From contig FJUW01000009.1 in assembly GCA_900074885.1 (NCBI GenBank), positions 310,001 through 374,000 on the forward strand: a stretch of 64,000 nt of DNA. The letters run 5' to 3'. This DNA comes from Rhynchosporium graminicola (taxonomy: Eukaryota; Ascomycota; Leotiomycetes; Helotiales; Ploettnerulaceae). Shown here piece after piece: positions 24,031-36,418 of this stretch (within the stretch, counting starts at the first letter, position 1; each line of letters opens with the position of its first letter). The translations under genes were made by a program, and so were the position numbers. The notes beneath the pieces were generated by a model that worked only from the letters and a program-made list of their open reading frames with translations, was not told where the DNA came from and ran no database searches.

Positions 24031-25211
24031 CTTGAGGACGGACAGAAGGTTGTCGTGCTAGACATTGAGGAGGTATGCGACGGAACTATGGCATCGGTCT
24101 GCGTCGAAGATTCCGGAGAGGCAGACTAGACCGTTCCCTGTTTACAGGAAAGAATCATTATGGTGCGTTTAGACACGTTGTACTCCAGATACTTGTAGCA
24201 AAAGAGTAGGAACTTGGGGAGGAGCTTCGCAAGGCTGCCTGACAATGCTTGGCGTAGCCTCGCGCCTTCCACGACATCATCCACTAATTGATGCCCAGAT
24301 TTGGCCACATGGCGACTTTGAAATCCCTCATAATACCGTGCTTCTGCATGGCAACAGTATTACGCTCTCTCCCACCATCCGAAGAGGAGACCTCTCAAGT
24401 TCCGGCGTGATACTACAACCTTGAAATCGACACTCATCGTTGGCAAAATTGAAATCCTTGAAACTAGCTAGGGTAATGCGTACTGATCTCCTAACATACT
24501 GAATGTAAATTTAAATAGAATACCTTTGACTCGTGCCTAGCGGCATTATCTAGATCCTGGCACTACAAGAGGGCGGAAGCTGGTTGTTGAGAATGTCAGT
24601 CAAGAACGAGAGGCTTGTTCTGTTTCGATTGTTTGATTTCATGCTGTTAATGCTTGATTCGATCCTGTTCCATCCACTCTTGTCTTTTCTGGGTCTTTTC
24701 CATACTGCTTATCTAACGAAGGCTTTCGCTTGCGGGCGTGTTCAAGTTCAACATACATCATCTTATCTTCATCAAACACGCATTTCCCATTTTACGCCCT
24801 TACGACTTAGCGTGTATCATTTCAACTACTTTCTTCAACCCTATCACTTGTCCTATCAGTTATACGCTGGTAGCTGCACACTCGAACATATTTGTTTCCT
24901 TTGCAAAGTCATTCCGCTTAGCCCCTCGCTTATCTTTGTAAACATTAAATTAAAATGGTTCGAGGCAAAACAGTATCGATCTAGTCCGTGAACAACATAT
25001 CATTATCAATACGGTAAATTCCCCCAATTGATCCCGCGCAATTACCGGTGCGAATACGCGATATGACCCCGAACTTTTGAAGGAGCCATACCCAGTGTAT
25101 CATCCATGCTTTCTAGATGGATGATTGAAATGATTTGCTCGTACAGTAAGACTTGGGGCTCACCCCTAAAGTCATAAAGTGGCAAGTTCAAACCGAAAGG
25201 CTGAGGGCTCA
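24031..25211. other. Intergenic between CRT10 and MDE1
   Basis: Likely CRT10 promoter plus MDE1 3' UTR. A minus-strand open frame at 24126-24308 resembles nothing I know and lies just upstream of the CRT10 start, separated from it by a stop. Confidence 0.5.
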
Positions 25212-26158
25212 TCAAGAAATGTCACTCAACCACGGCATTCCCAACTTTCTCATCTCAACCGCCAATTGAAAGAGGTAATCCAAACTAAAGTCCATCAGCA
25301 TACGCCCCAAAGTTCCAGAGTAATCAGCGGAAAGACTCACCTCTCAGCCTGCGCCTTCGCTTTATCCACGGTATCACCCCACACATAAACCCCATGCCTC
25401 CTAACAAGCACCGCATACGCATCCGGATACGAATCCATAGCCTCCTCCAGACTCTCCGTCAGATCCTCCTCAAAAGGCGTATTCTCAATAACTGGTATCC
25501 GTAACGTGTCATGATATCCCAGATTGCCCTGTTTCTGATAACCGCGGCCGAATGCTTTGATTTGTTCTATGTTGTTAATTTCGAAGACGCGGTGGGAATC
25601 GGAGGAGGTTTGTGTTTGGGCTTGAGCTTGAGATTGGGATCGGGATTGGGATTGGATTTCGAGGAGGAGGGTAATGAGAACGGCCCATTGAGAGTGCGAG
25701 TGGATGCAGCATCTTGCGTCGCGTTTCGTGAAGGCTGCCATGAAGAGAGGTGTGCATTGTGAGGGCTTGAAGGTTGGGGGAGAGCGGAGGTAGATGCGTT
25801 TCTTAGGGTCGAGTTGTTTGGACATTTCGAGGACGTAGATGTCCTCTGGTTTCATCATTTCTTTTTGGACGCCTGAGGGTGCGAGATAGACGAGATCACT
25901 GGAGCGGATGAGCATTTCCTTTAGGTTCTCTTCTGTGCTACACATACTCATCGCGAATACTTGCTCCTCCACCTATGCATTGTTAGCTGTGTTCTATAAG
26001 GGATGGGGAGCTATACCAGTTCCTGTCACCCAGCCTAGGCCCCAGAATTTCTTGCATAGGTCTGGAATGAGGTTTGCTGGGTGTTTGGGGTCGCTGGATT
26101 TTATCAGATGGTCATTATTGTTTGTTGACTCCGAAGCTGTATCTAGCGATGGTGTCAT
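25212..26158 (-). CDS. MDE1: Methylthioribulose-1-phosphate dehydratase (class II aldolase family)
   Basis: Four exons, 26158-26017, 25972-25948, 25898-25341 and 25284-25212, give 265 aa. This cytosolic enzyme dehydrates 5-methylthioribulose-1-phosphate in methionine salvage, the step after MRI1. Visible marks are WVTGTG then GGASIRDDD across exon 2 (a 25-nt micro-exon), [19 protein letters not shown], the zinc-binding [10 protein letters not shown], the [16 protein letters not shown] block, RRHGVYVWG with the third zinc-ligand His, and a C-terminus ending MPWLSDIS. Between ITLL and FEINN there is an unusual Gln/Ser/Ala low-complexity insert of ~25 residues. All three intron phases close correctly. 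The gene faces away from calnexin, with ~1.56 kb between the two starts. Start is the first in-frame ATG; the upstream extension uses TTG only. Confidence 0.92.
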
Positions 26159-27714
26159 TTTTGACGATTGGTCAGAAGAAATACCGAGAGGCAATTGCGG
26201 TCACGAGGTGCGAAGTCTGGTCAAAAAGTTGTGAAGTGTTTGCGAATCGACAAGCACGTAAGTGTCGACTTGTTGACTTGTACCATTACTACCTGGTAGA
26301 GGTACAAGCGCAATGATCCGAAAAAGATAGAGGAGGGGTCAAATTTCAAGACGCGGGGTCCTTCACTGCTACACTAGCGAAAGCCACCCAACCACCTCGA
26401 AACGTGGGCATAGACATATCTACGGCATCAACATTCAGACAAAACGAATCTGGCTAAAGGGATCCAACTGCACATCAGGACCGAGATCTATTTCAGCTGC
26501 CCAAAATACATTCGATATTTTGATTCAGCGTCTGGCAGCCTCTCTGTACTCAAGTTCGTGCGCACACAAAGCCAAATACCTGAGGCTGATATTCGTCCGG
26601 AGATTAGCGAATTGGGAGATGATAGACACGAAGGCGGTGAAGCTGATACAGTCCGGACCACATGTAGAATGTTCTAGTGCATTGTGTAAGAGACAAAGGT
26701 AGATTTATTTCATGTTGAATATAACATTGGTAGAAGTTGGACTATGATGAGGGATAATCATCACATGCTCGAGATGGATAGTTTGTCATCATATTTCGTA
26801 GAAGCCACCTTTCCAGCAAGCTCTTTGTTGGATAGGTATAGTCACTCGAGATGTGATGGTATAACAAAGTTGTTTAGATCCAATCGACCAGGCATTTTGT
26901 ATCAATCTACAAACGTGCTGGACATCAATTTCTCCTATTACTTGTATGCGCAACCATTTCATATGTTGAACATGGTATGCTCGCTCTGATACTGGATATT
27001 GGTTCAAAGCTTATGCCTGTTGGTTTCGTTGTAAAAGGAGCTCAATCATTGGCCAGAGTATGGTACAAGTAGATCCATCCGATGTGCGTGCGGCTCCGTG
27101 TTTCCCCTCATCCTTAGTAAGTCTGGTTTCGGTCTGCCATTCTGGCATAGACATACGTGTAGATAGATACAGTAGGTACGGACGAAGGAACTCAAAATTG
27201 AAATGTGGAATGTACGAGTAAGTAACTCAGGTACGCATGTGTGTACAATCTAAACCTAAACTATAAAATAGAACAGCAGGAGTATCAATCATCTCATCTC
27301 ATCTCCCAACCCAAGTACGCGTAAAGTCAATGTCAATGCCTGGTAGTGACACGTATCGAAATTCACCCTGCACAGTACGGAGTAGAGTATTGCATTCAAC
27401 TGTCAGCTACTGACTGTACTGTAATGTACTGTATCCGTTGCGGTTAGTGAAGCAGGCGTAACAGCCGAGCTGTCCCTACCCTGCCTGCCCGCCCCAGCTT
27501 TTTACTTAAGGCCACCTGGCAACCTCGTCAGCCGAACGAGTATTAAGTAACCGTATCTCCATCATCGGCCAAATCTCCCATCAACTCGACATTTCGGAGA
27601 GCTTCAGAAGCAACACCAACTTAAGTCTTCTTATCACGGTCGACTGTCCATCCTCCTCTTCCTCATCCCATCTTCCTATACCATTGACTGATCGATTGAT
27701 CTTTTGCAATCAAC
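26159..27714. other. Shared promoter region of MDE1 and calnexin
   Basis: About 1.56 kb between divergent start codons. Contains TAGGTAC and tactgta motifs around 27170-27430 and no recognisable gene. Confidence 0.55.
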
Positions 27715-29740
27715 ATGCGTTTCTCAGCAACTGCAGCCATTTCGGCCGCTGCTCTTCTGTCGGGAACCGTCAATGCCGATGCTCAAGCTGTCTTGAATGA
27801 GGCCAGTTCCTCTGCCGCCAGTGCCGCCGGCGATGCTGCTTCATCGGCAACTAAGCTCCCAGAGCTACCAGTTTTCAAAGTAAGTATCAAAGCTACCTCC
27901 ACGCCTACAACCTCTCGGATCTGGTTTCATCGTGATTGATGCTAACTTCCCCTACTAGCCTACCAAGATCAAGGGTGACTTCGTAGAACAATTCACCGAT
28001 GATTGGGAGGCACGATGGAAGCCCTCGCATGCGAAGAAGGATACAAAAGGTGCGGACAAAGACGAGGAGTGGGCATACGTCGGCGAATGGGCAGTTGAGG
28101 AGCCACATGTGTACAAGGGAATGGAGGGTGATAAGGGCTTGGTCGTCAAGAACGCAGCTGCTCACCATGCCATCTCTGCCAAGTTCCCCAAGAAAATTGA
28201 GAACAAGGGAAAGACCCTGGTCGTCCAATATGAGGTCAAACTACAGAGTAAGGACATATCTCTGGAGCTCTGGCCCGCATGCTAATACTATCGCAGACGG
28301 TCTCGAGTGTGGTGGTGCTTACTTGAAGCTTCTCCGCGACAACAAGGCTCTTCACCAGGATGAGTTCTCCAACGTTTCCCCATACGTTGTCATGTTCGGT
28401 CCAGACAAGTGCGGATCCACGAACAAGGTACACCTTATTATCAACCACAAGAACCCAAAGACAGGCGAATACGAGGAGAAGCACCTGTCAACTGCCCCAG
28501 CTGCGCGTATCGTCAAGACCACAGAGCTATACACTCTGATCATCCACCCCAACAACACCGCTATCATTAAGTTGAACGGTGAGCAGGTCAAGGAGGCCAA
28601 CCTCCTCGAGGACTTCTCGCCAGCTTTCAACCCTCCTAAGGAGATTGATGACGAGAAGGACACCAAGCCAGAGACCTGGGTTGACGAGTCCAGAATCCCC
28701 GACCCAGAGGCTACCAAGCCTGAGGACTGGGATGAGGATGCGCCATTCGAGATTGTCGACGAGGCTGCCACAAAGCCCGAGGACTGGCTTGATAGCGAGC
28801 CTCTCTCCATCCCCGATCCAGAGGCCGTCAAGCCAGAGGACTGGGATGATGAGGAGGATGGAGACTGGATGTAAGGTTCCTCGCTTTCGCGATCTCGAAG
28901 CTTATGCTAATGTTTGAACAGCGCCCCCACTGTCAGCAACCCTAAGTGTGATGAAGTTTCTGGATGTGGACCATGGGAGAAGCCACTCATCAAGAACCCC
29001 GAGTACAAGGGCAAGTGGACGTAAGTATTCAATATCACTCTTCAGTTGTTCCCTGCTAATTTATTAGCGCACCATACATAGACAACCCAGCTTACAAGGG
29101 TGTCTGGGCTCCTCGTAAGATCAAGAACCCAAATTACTTCGAGGACAAGCACCCCTCCAACTTGGAGCCTATGGGAGCTATCGGATTCGAGATCTGGACC
29201 ATGCAAAATGACATTCTCTTTGACAACATCTACATCGGTCACTCCGTCGCCGAGTAAGTGGTTCAGGACACAAACCCTTTTACATTATACTAACGTCCAA
29301 TTAGTGCCGAGAAGTTTGCTGATGAGACATTCAACGAGAAGCACCCAATTGAGCAATTGATCGAGCTGTCCGAGAAGCCAAAGGAAGACGAGTCAAAGCC
29401 AGCCCGCTCACCATCCGACCTCGTCTTCACCGAGGACCCAATTCACTACGTCCGGGAGAAGCTCGACCTTTTCTGGACCATTGCTCAGAACGACCCTATC
29501 CAAGCTATCAAGTTCGTTCCTGAGGCAGCTGGTGGTATCGCCGCAATAATCATCACTATGATCGCAGTCCTCATCGGCGTCGTTTCTATGGGAGGCGCCA
29601 CTCCACCTCCACAAGTCAAGAAGGCAGCCGCGAACGTCAAGGCTACTGCAGTCGACGCCAAGGACAAGGTCTCTGAGGCTGCCGCATCTGGTATCGAGAA
29701 GGCCAAAGCCGAGAAGCGCAACACTCGAAGCACTACATAG
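27715..29740 (+). CDS. CNX1: Calnexin, ER membrane lectin chaperone
   Basis: Six exons, 27715-27879, 27959-28247, 28297-28870, 28922-29020, 29068-29253 and 29305-29740, give 582 aa, in line with fungal calnexins. It binds monoglucosylated N-glycans and retains folding glycoproteins in the ER. Order: signal peptide 1-~21 ([17 protein letters not shown]), an Ala/Ser-rich linker, then a globular lectin domain with [10 protein letters not shown] and the disulfide segment [14 protein letters not shown]. The proline-rich arm has motif-1 repeats ([37 protein letters not shown]) and motif-2 repeats ([45 protein letters not shown]). A transmembrane helix near the end ([22 protein letters not shown]) is followed by a Lys-rich cytosolic tail. 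Every intron carries GTAAG and a clear acceptor. Confidence 0.97.
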
Positions 29741-30587
29741 GTTCGAGCTGTCAATGGTTGCTGATTGAATGAGGGCACTGGGTCCTGAGTGAAAGGGTGC
29801 TAAAAAGGGTAATTTGGTAATGAATATACCAAGCTTGATGGGGTCGCATTTGCGAACATTATCGCCCTTTGATCCAGTGCCTCCAGCAAGAATGGGGGTT
29901 TGATGATTTCTCCGCTGTATTTTGGAACACTTCTCTGTATTTTAGGCGCACAAAATATTGAAGCAAAGAAAGTCAGAAACAATTCATTCCACGAGATTTC
30001 TACACTCCTCCCTGGTCCGCAATGCGTTTTTGATACAGCAATCCTACCCCTGCCTGTATCTTATCTGGATGTCAGCTTACGCCAAGCAATCCTCGCTAGA
30101 TTTATTTACCTACTCCAAACCACAGTTTCCTCCTCCTCAACCCTTCCTATGGTTTTAGATCCGCAACTTAAATCAAGTGGTTACCTGACTCTACTCCTTT
30201 AAGCATGAACAAGTTTGAGAGTAGCTATGGACTCGAATGCGGCTGAATTATTCGGAAACAGTCAATCTTATTGTCTTCCCGCTTCAGTTTCGGAATTGAG
30301 TGAGTCTTTGTTAATTGGACACCGACTGATTGATAGTTGGAAATATTGTGTACCTTCATTTGCCATCTCGGACTTCTCCTACTGCTTTGTTTGATGGTTA
30401 CCGAACTCTCTCACGCTGGGAAGCTAATTCGTTGTTTTAGATCGTTAAATCATTGGTCGTTCGTCTTATCGTATCTTACATCAACAGCAAGGCATAGTAT
30501 GGTAATCCTGCCTTAAAATCTATCTTCATAATCCATCGAGCCATTTTATCATCCTTCCCTTCCCTTGCCATCGCCCACCACCCCCAT
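29741..30587. other. Intergenic between convergent calnexin and MRI1
   Basis: Holds the two 3' UTRs. No gene or repeat recognised. Confidence 0.6.
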
Positions 30588-32276
30588 TCAATCATCCATG
30601 GGAAACTGTATGGCATTATCATCGCTCTGCTTCCTCGTTCGCTCCGCAGCCCCATTCATAGCCCCGTCTACCTGCGCCGCCCACCTTTCCGGCATAATAC
30701 TCTGAAAACTAAACCTTCCTTTCGAATTCCTCAATACCTCTCCCTCCTCCGTAATAATAGCATCAATTAGCTCGTGGGGCGTAACATCGAACGCAGGATT
30801 CCAGACCCCTACCCTCTGATCCGCAATTGCTACCCTCGCTGTACGACTCGTGTCTACTTTACCGTCTTTGTCGACGACGGCGCCAGTGATTTGGGTCAAT
30901 TCGGTGGGGGCGCGATCTTCGATCTTGATGCTGGCGCCAGTTTCGGTCTCGAGGTCAATGCTGGTTGTGGGGGCCGCGACGATGAATTTTATGCCGTGAT
31001 ATCTGGCGAGCACGGCGAGACTGTATGTGCCGATTTTATTGGCTGTGTCACCGTTGCTGATTTTAATATCAGTTTGAATGTAGTGCAGGGATACTTCGAC
31101 AGTTTGGGATCGAATATAGCTAGAGGAGTAGGGGAATTTTGTCTCTCGTCTCATCTCATAGTAGGAAGGACTGAATAGGAATGTTTACCGTGCAACTCGA
31201 TCAGCCCCCACGATCACAGCCATGATGTTCTTCTCTGTCTTCTTGCGAGCGAAGAGGGCTCCGGCCATGGAATCTGTTATGAGTGTCGAGGGGATGGACT
31301 CGTAGACGAGCTCAAAAGCTGTTAGACGAGAACCTTGATTGTAGGGTCGGGTCTCGGTGCAGAAAGCGTGGTCGAGATAGTTCATGCTGTGGAGGCTGCG
31401 GATTATACCTAGAGCTGTGCCGTGACCGGAAGTGGCGAGTGACCTATGTCAAGTAAGTTGATAGAAGACAATTCAAGTGTAGTCGCAGTTGAAAATGGCA
31501 GGAGGAGCGCAAAAAAAGGATAGAGATAGACGGACCCAGTATTGCAATGTGTCAGCACGCTAAGTTTCCTATATGTTCTATCGGGAGCTCCCTGAGTTCC
31601 AGGTGGACTAGTAGTATAATACCCCAACTCATCACTCTCATCAACAGGTGTCAGGATCGGCATCTGCTGCCTCCTCAAGTATTCCGCTCCATATCTACCA
31701 ATCTTTCGATTGGTAGCCAGATCATCCTCTAGGATCTTCTCTGCAGTATCAATGCAGGCTTGTCTGATCTCCGAGCATGCGGCTGCAGAGTCTGAGCCCG
31801 TCGAGGCATAGGAGGCTTCGGAGCTTTGTTTCTTGAGGAGCTTAATGGCATTTGAGAGGTCGACTGCTGTAGGTCGACTGCCCATCAAATAGTCGAGACG
31901 AGAGCTGATGAATTTGAGGAGATCGTTCTTAGAAGCGGCACCTGAGCAGTGTCAACTCAATTCCTTCGATATTCCTTCTTTATCAACATAAATGTGAACA
32001 CCAACCATCTTTTTCAGCATTCAACTCAACAGCCAGAGCGAGTGCTGCAACGATAGCAATGGCGGGCGCACCTGTTCGAGTCTTAGAATTCTTGAATCCA
32101 TCATTCGAGTTGCGCAAAAGGCAGGTACCTCGCACTCGCATAGCCTTGATACAATCAAACGCCTCCTCGCAAGTCGAGACATTGTCGTAGACAAACTCAT
32201 GCGGGAGTTTCAGCTGGTCCAACACTTCGAGTTTACCCCTCGAGTATTTGATCGCTTGGAGGCTACGTTGTGCCAT
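30588..32276 (-). CDS. MRI1: Methylthioribose-1-phosphate isomerase
   Basis: Five exons, 32276-32129, 32071-32006, 31941-31536, 31443-31189 and 31056-30588, give 447 aa, longer than the usual ~370-400 for the family. It belongs to the eIF2B-alpha/MtnA fold and converts 5-methylthioribose-1-phosphate to methylthioribulose-1-phosphate, feeding MDE1. Diagnostic segments are [20 protein letters not shown] at the N-terminus, [40 protein letters not shown] (catalytic Cys), [20 protein letters not shown] (catalytic Asp), and [20 protein letters not shown]. Extra length comes from Ser/Ala-rich and acidic inserts (around [11 protein letters not shown] and the Thr/Asp-rich [11 protein letters not shown]) and a ~40-residue tail after the conserved core. 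Intron 1 is 57 nt with no in-frame stop, so retention would not break the frame. Confidence 0.92.
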
Positions 32277-33221
32277 GATTCCTTCCCCAAGTTGAGTGTG
32301 CAATCAATGTAATGATTCAAACATTCAAGTAGGATGACACTGCTAAAGGAGAGGAATGGAACGTTAAGCTTTTTATCTAAGTAAAGATCTTGATGCGGGC
32401 AGCATATTTTGGCAGGCGCAGCCCGGCAGAAAATTACTTGTACCCCGCGAATCACACCGCCCTCTTATGAGTTGTTTCCTAAACGGCACCACCGAAATGT
32501 CCACGCTGGCTTGAAATTATTACTTATTGAAGTACATAGTTACCACCTACCTATTATCTACCTTGAGGCTGCCCGGAGCCGTATTCTATGAACATCTAAT
32601 ACGAAGTGTAGACATGACTCAAAGTCTAGATATTTAATGAGTATGTCATATATTCGTGGCGTTGGATTAATTATTGAATTAAGGTCCTAAATAGTTTCAT
32701 AACTACATGTTTTACACGTACCGTTCAGATGAGTATTGGTATCCGATGTTGGTATTTCTGACGAGGAAAAGAGTGTATTGAAATAAGGAAGAAACTTTTC
32801 GCCAAGGTAGGGTCTACCAAGCTAATTTCATAGGAGAACAATTTGCCTTGCCCCAGGTTATCCTGCTTCTCATATGATTCAAAAAGGTGTGGAAACGCTT
32901 GTCGCCGGCTTGTTGGACAATATTATACCATCACACTGTACAGTTCGCTCTCAAAAGACTTGTTGTTTATTTGTTTGTTTGAGAATGTTTTAATCGTATC
33001 TTCATAAATACATTGCGTGCAACAGCGCCGGCCGAATAATGAATCTGATGAGGCAGAACAATGTTGTGGACCCTGGTGATATCACCCAACTCCGTAAATG
33101 TTCACCCCAACTCCGAACCAGATCCACCCCAGCGCCTAATGGTAAAGCCTCCCGATGTATGAGTTTGTGGAGATCCCGTTCAGCGGATTCTTAGAAGTGC
33201 GTGTACCCTCAATGCACTCTT
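32277..33221. other. Intergenic between MRI1 and the HMG-box gene
   Basis: About 0.95 kb, AT-rich, holding the MRI1 promoter and the HMG-gene 3' UTR. No gene recognised. Confidence 0.6.
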
Positions 33222-34847
33222 TCACGAGGCTGCATGACCTCTACTATTCTGATTGACGATCTCGCCTGCCCTGAGCAATGCACTGACAGGATCTAAAATG
33301 GTGTCATCTGCTAAATTTGAATTTATATATTCTCTATTTCGAAAATCAGGGTGTTCATTGACTGTGTGGTGTGACGCGACTGGGCCGTAGCCGCGGAGTG
33401 AGGGTATAGAAGAGGCGTAATCTGATTTTGATAGTACTACGTTGTATTAGCATTATAGAGCATGTGGTATTGGAACCAGAATCATACATTTTGGAGACTG
33501 CTGTGGATGACCGAGCAGTGATGGTTGAGGGGATAGGGATGGAGGTCGGATAGGTGGTAGCTGGTTCTTAAATGGTTTTTGTGAGTAGATCGATGGGATG
33601 GGAAGAGCCCTCTCCATCGGTGGATCCATCGGCGTTCGTGGGGAATAGTAAATAGACGATATGGTACTTCCAGTAGATACGGTTGATCTGTTGGTAGATT
33701 CTGATTTTAGCAACGGTGCCGGATGACTCTGCTCAGTGCGACGAGCATGTTGCTGTGGCCCAGACGGGTTGAGAGGATCATGATGAGGAGCTGCTGAAAA
33801 GCTGGTCTGCCTGTCCTTCACACTTGCAATGCTAGGAAGTGGCTGATAACGACTAATGACCTCGTCCCGCTGAGCATCTCTCCATGGAAGCGAAGGAAAG
33901 ATAGAATCGCGATAACCTGGCAGGATGGTAGGAGACGTTACGGCTTGTGTAGTCTGACCGTTGAATGCCTGCGTTGGCTTTGACACGATTGGCGAGGTTG
34001 GGGTGGTCACCGGCTGCCACTGGCCTCCATTTGCAAGCGGTTGCTCAACTCGAGGTTGGTTCACCGGAGAATCTTGTTGACTGGTGCCGCTGCTCGAAGT
34101 TCCAGTGCTTGCTACACTTGTGTGTGCCTCAAGTTTGGGCCGCTTGGACGCATCTGCGTCGCTCGCTGGCGAAAGTCAGTGGGATGTTCATCTATGTCTG
34201 CAGTGGCTTCAATGAGACGTACTCTGCTGGGGATTTGCGTGCCTTGCCTTGAACTCAGCCAAGTACTGCGAGTATTCTACGAAATTGTCCGTCTTCTTGT
34301 ACTCCGCAAGCTCGTTGTTGTACCGCTCTTTCGCAGAGAACGCCTGCTGTTCGTAAGGATCTTTCTCGCCAGGTGAAAGGTTCTGCCAGTTCTCTCCAAC
34401 CAGTTTGGCAATCTCCGTGAATGATAGATTTCTCCCCTTTAAATCCTCGCGCATCTTATTCGAGAATATTACATACGCAGATGGAGGCCTTTCCGGTGCA
34501 TGCTCATCAGGTTTAGGATGTCGCCTGTACTTTCTCTTAGCTCCCGCAACCGATCCATTCCCATCTTTGCCATCAGCCTTGGTGCCCACAGGTTTATTAT
34601 CATCCCCAGGGCGGTCCTCATTTGGTGTATTTCGAGGTGAAGCAAGAGCTCTGTCAGAGGATAGGCCTCTGGCGTTGGCGATCTTCCGCTGAAGCTTCCT
34701 GCGATGCCCTAGTTTCACACCCAGAGCGTCAAAATCCGACTCTGTTATATCGAGGATCGTATCCCAGGTATCAAAACCTTGTTCGACAAAATCGTGCAGG
34801 TAGTGAGAGATACCTAGCTCTGCAAATATGGTTGCCAAATCAGTCAT
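33222..34847 (-). CDS. SAM + HMG-box nuclear protein
   Basis: Three exons, 34847-34223, 34165-33488 and 33421-33222, give 500 aa. Residues ~1-65 form a SAM domain (LATIFAELGISHYLHDFVEQ... LGVKLGHRRKLQRKIA). A basic linker (AKRKYRRHPKPDEHAPERP) leads into an HMG box at about 118-185 with the expected PPSAYVIFSNKMREDLKG, VGENWQNLSPGEKDPYE and the YNNELAEYK helix. The C-terminal half is Pro/Ser/Gln-rich and disordered. The last exon ends in a motif containing DPVSALLRAGEIVN, which I recall from fungal HMG regulators. The expected role is DNA binding/transcription, with SAM mediating self-association; mating or developmental roles are known for related HMG proteins but not shown here. The first ATG starts directly at the SAM domain. 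Confidence 0.88.
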
Positions 34848-35841
34848 ACAAATGGTTGCGCCTGGGAATCGCCCAGTGCTTGAAGTTGGAGGGGCGTCTT
34901 CAAGTCCGTTTTCAGGCGAAGCGTGGAGAGCGTGTTTCGCACCCCGTCACAGAAATCCAATTCTTATGTCGAGAAATTGACTATGTCTCCAGCTGTTCCG
35001 AAGAACTGTCCTTCGGGGAGGGTATGTGAAGTGATGTCGTCGAAAGCCACATTGATATCTGTTGCGTGCAAAATCTGTACTGTTTCAAAGCATATAGGAA
35101 TCGAAATGACTGAATGCTAAGTTATACGGGTCTGGAGATGTCCTTTCGACAAAATTATGTTCGGAGAAGCAGGAAACCTTTGCTCGCCGACTTTCGGTAT
35201 GAGTTGTAATGTATGGGCTCGCAGATAATTCGACGACGTTGGATGATTATATCGTCAAGTAAGTCAAGTGGATATCCTTCAAATCAAATGTCGAGTTATT
35301 CGGAACTAGTGAAAGTATTTCTTTAGAGCGTTACATCAGCTCGAGGATAGGAATGTCTTCTATAGCAATGGCATTTCGGATTGCCGATCCGGCTTTAGCA
35401 CTACCCGGGAACAAACGTGGTGGAGCTGCTTGTTGATGGTACAGCGTAAAAGGAGAGCAGATTCGAAATGGTTGAGAGTAGGACTAGGGATGTAGCTGGT
35501 GACTGTCTTTGGTGATGGGAGGCGTGTATACTCTGGAGGGAGGTGTGGGCGTTACGACTGATGATCCACAAATCGAGATCGGGGCAATGGGTATTTTCAC
35601 AGTCGGCTCATATTTCAGGGGAGTCCAGGAGAAGATCGATCGACGAGGTTGATGCTTGTATCGGGAAGAAAGCAAAGAAAGGAGGGCAGAAGCGAAAAGG
35701 CAAAGGTAAAGGGCGTCCGTGTATGCTGCCTGTAAAGACTTAATCAAAAAGAGAAAACGAACGAGAGCTGAGCGAGCGAGAGGAGTGATGCGTGCCACAG
35801 AGGGGAAAGTGATGTCGTGCACTAGGAAATCCGATTAGGTG

Positions 35842-35874
35842 GGTGCAGGTGCAGGTGCAGGTGCATGTGCAGGT
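35842..35874. repeat. GGTGCA hexamer repeat
   Basis: About five tandem ggtgca units with one ggtgca-to-tgtgca variant, about 1 kb upstream of the HMG-gene start. Confidence 0.85.
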
Positions 35875-35961
35875 GTGAGTGATGTGGAGGAGCAGCAGGT
35901 AAGTAAGTGTAGGTCGAGGGTACGGAAGGAAGTACTTGTGAAGTAGTATCTAGCTAGGCTG

Positions 35962-35981
35962 TACAGTAGGTACCTACTGTA
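35962..35981. repeat. Perfect 20-bp palindrome around TAGGTACCTA
   Basis: The sequence is its own reverse complement over 20 bases, centred on ggtacc. TAGGTA half-sites recur in intergenic DNA of this window (for example 3361, 13996, 14076, 14130, 14250, 18965, 27172). It could be a binding site for a dimeric regulator. Confidence 0.75.
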
Positions 35982-36418
35982 GTGCAAATGTTGATAAGAT
36001 CCGCTATGGCAGCCTCAGGATTTCGGCTAGGATCGAAAGATGGATTGATTGCTGCACATGCTAGCAGTATGTGTATAAGTAAGTAGTATATGATCCCTAC
36101 TATTCCTCACTTGTTCCTTCTGAGAACAGCAGACTGCAATCAACTTGCTCGTTATTGAAGTCTTCGTACGATTCTTTCTTCTCGTCGTCTTCTCTTCCTC
36201 CCTCCCCTCCCCTCAGTAATTGCAGTGGAAGGCCCGTAATGCCCATGCATTCCCCAGCCCGCACATGGGTGCCGCATATGCCTGCTGGCGCGAGTAATGA
36301 ATCCTTGTATAGCAAGTAGGGGACCCTGCCTGTCGACCCATGGGAATGTGGAGGAGGCACCTACGGCGGCATCGGGTTTTTGATGTGCCATCGATGACCA
36401 CCTACCTTTCGATCCTGT

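Noticed and set aside
24126..24308. 60-codon minus-strand frame upstream of CRT10
   Set aside because: A stop separates it from the CRT10 start, and no matching splice donor or family was recognised.
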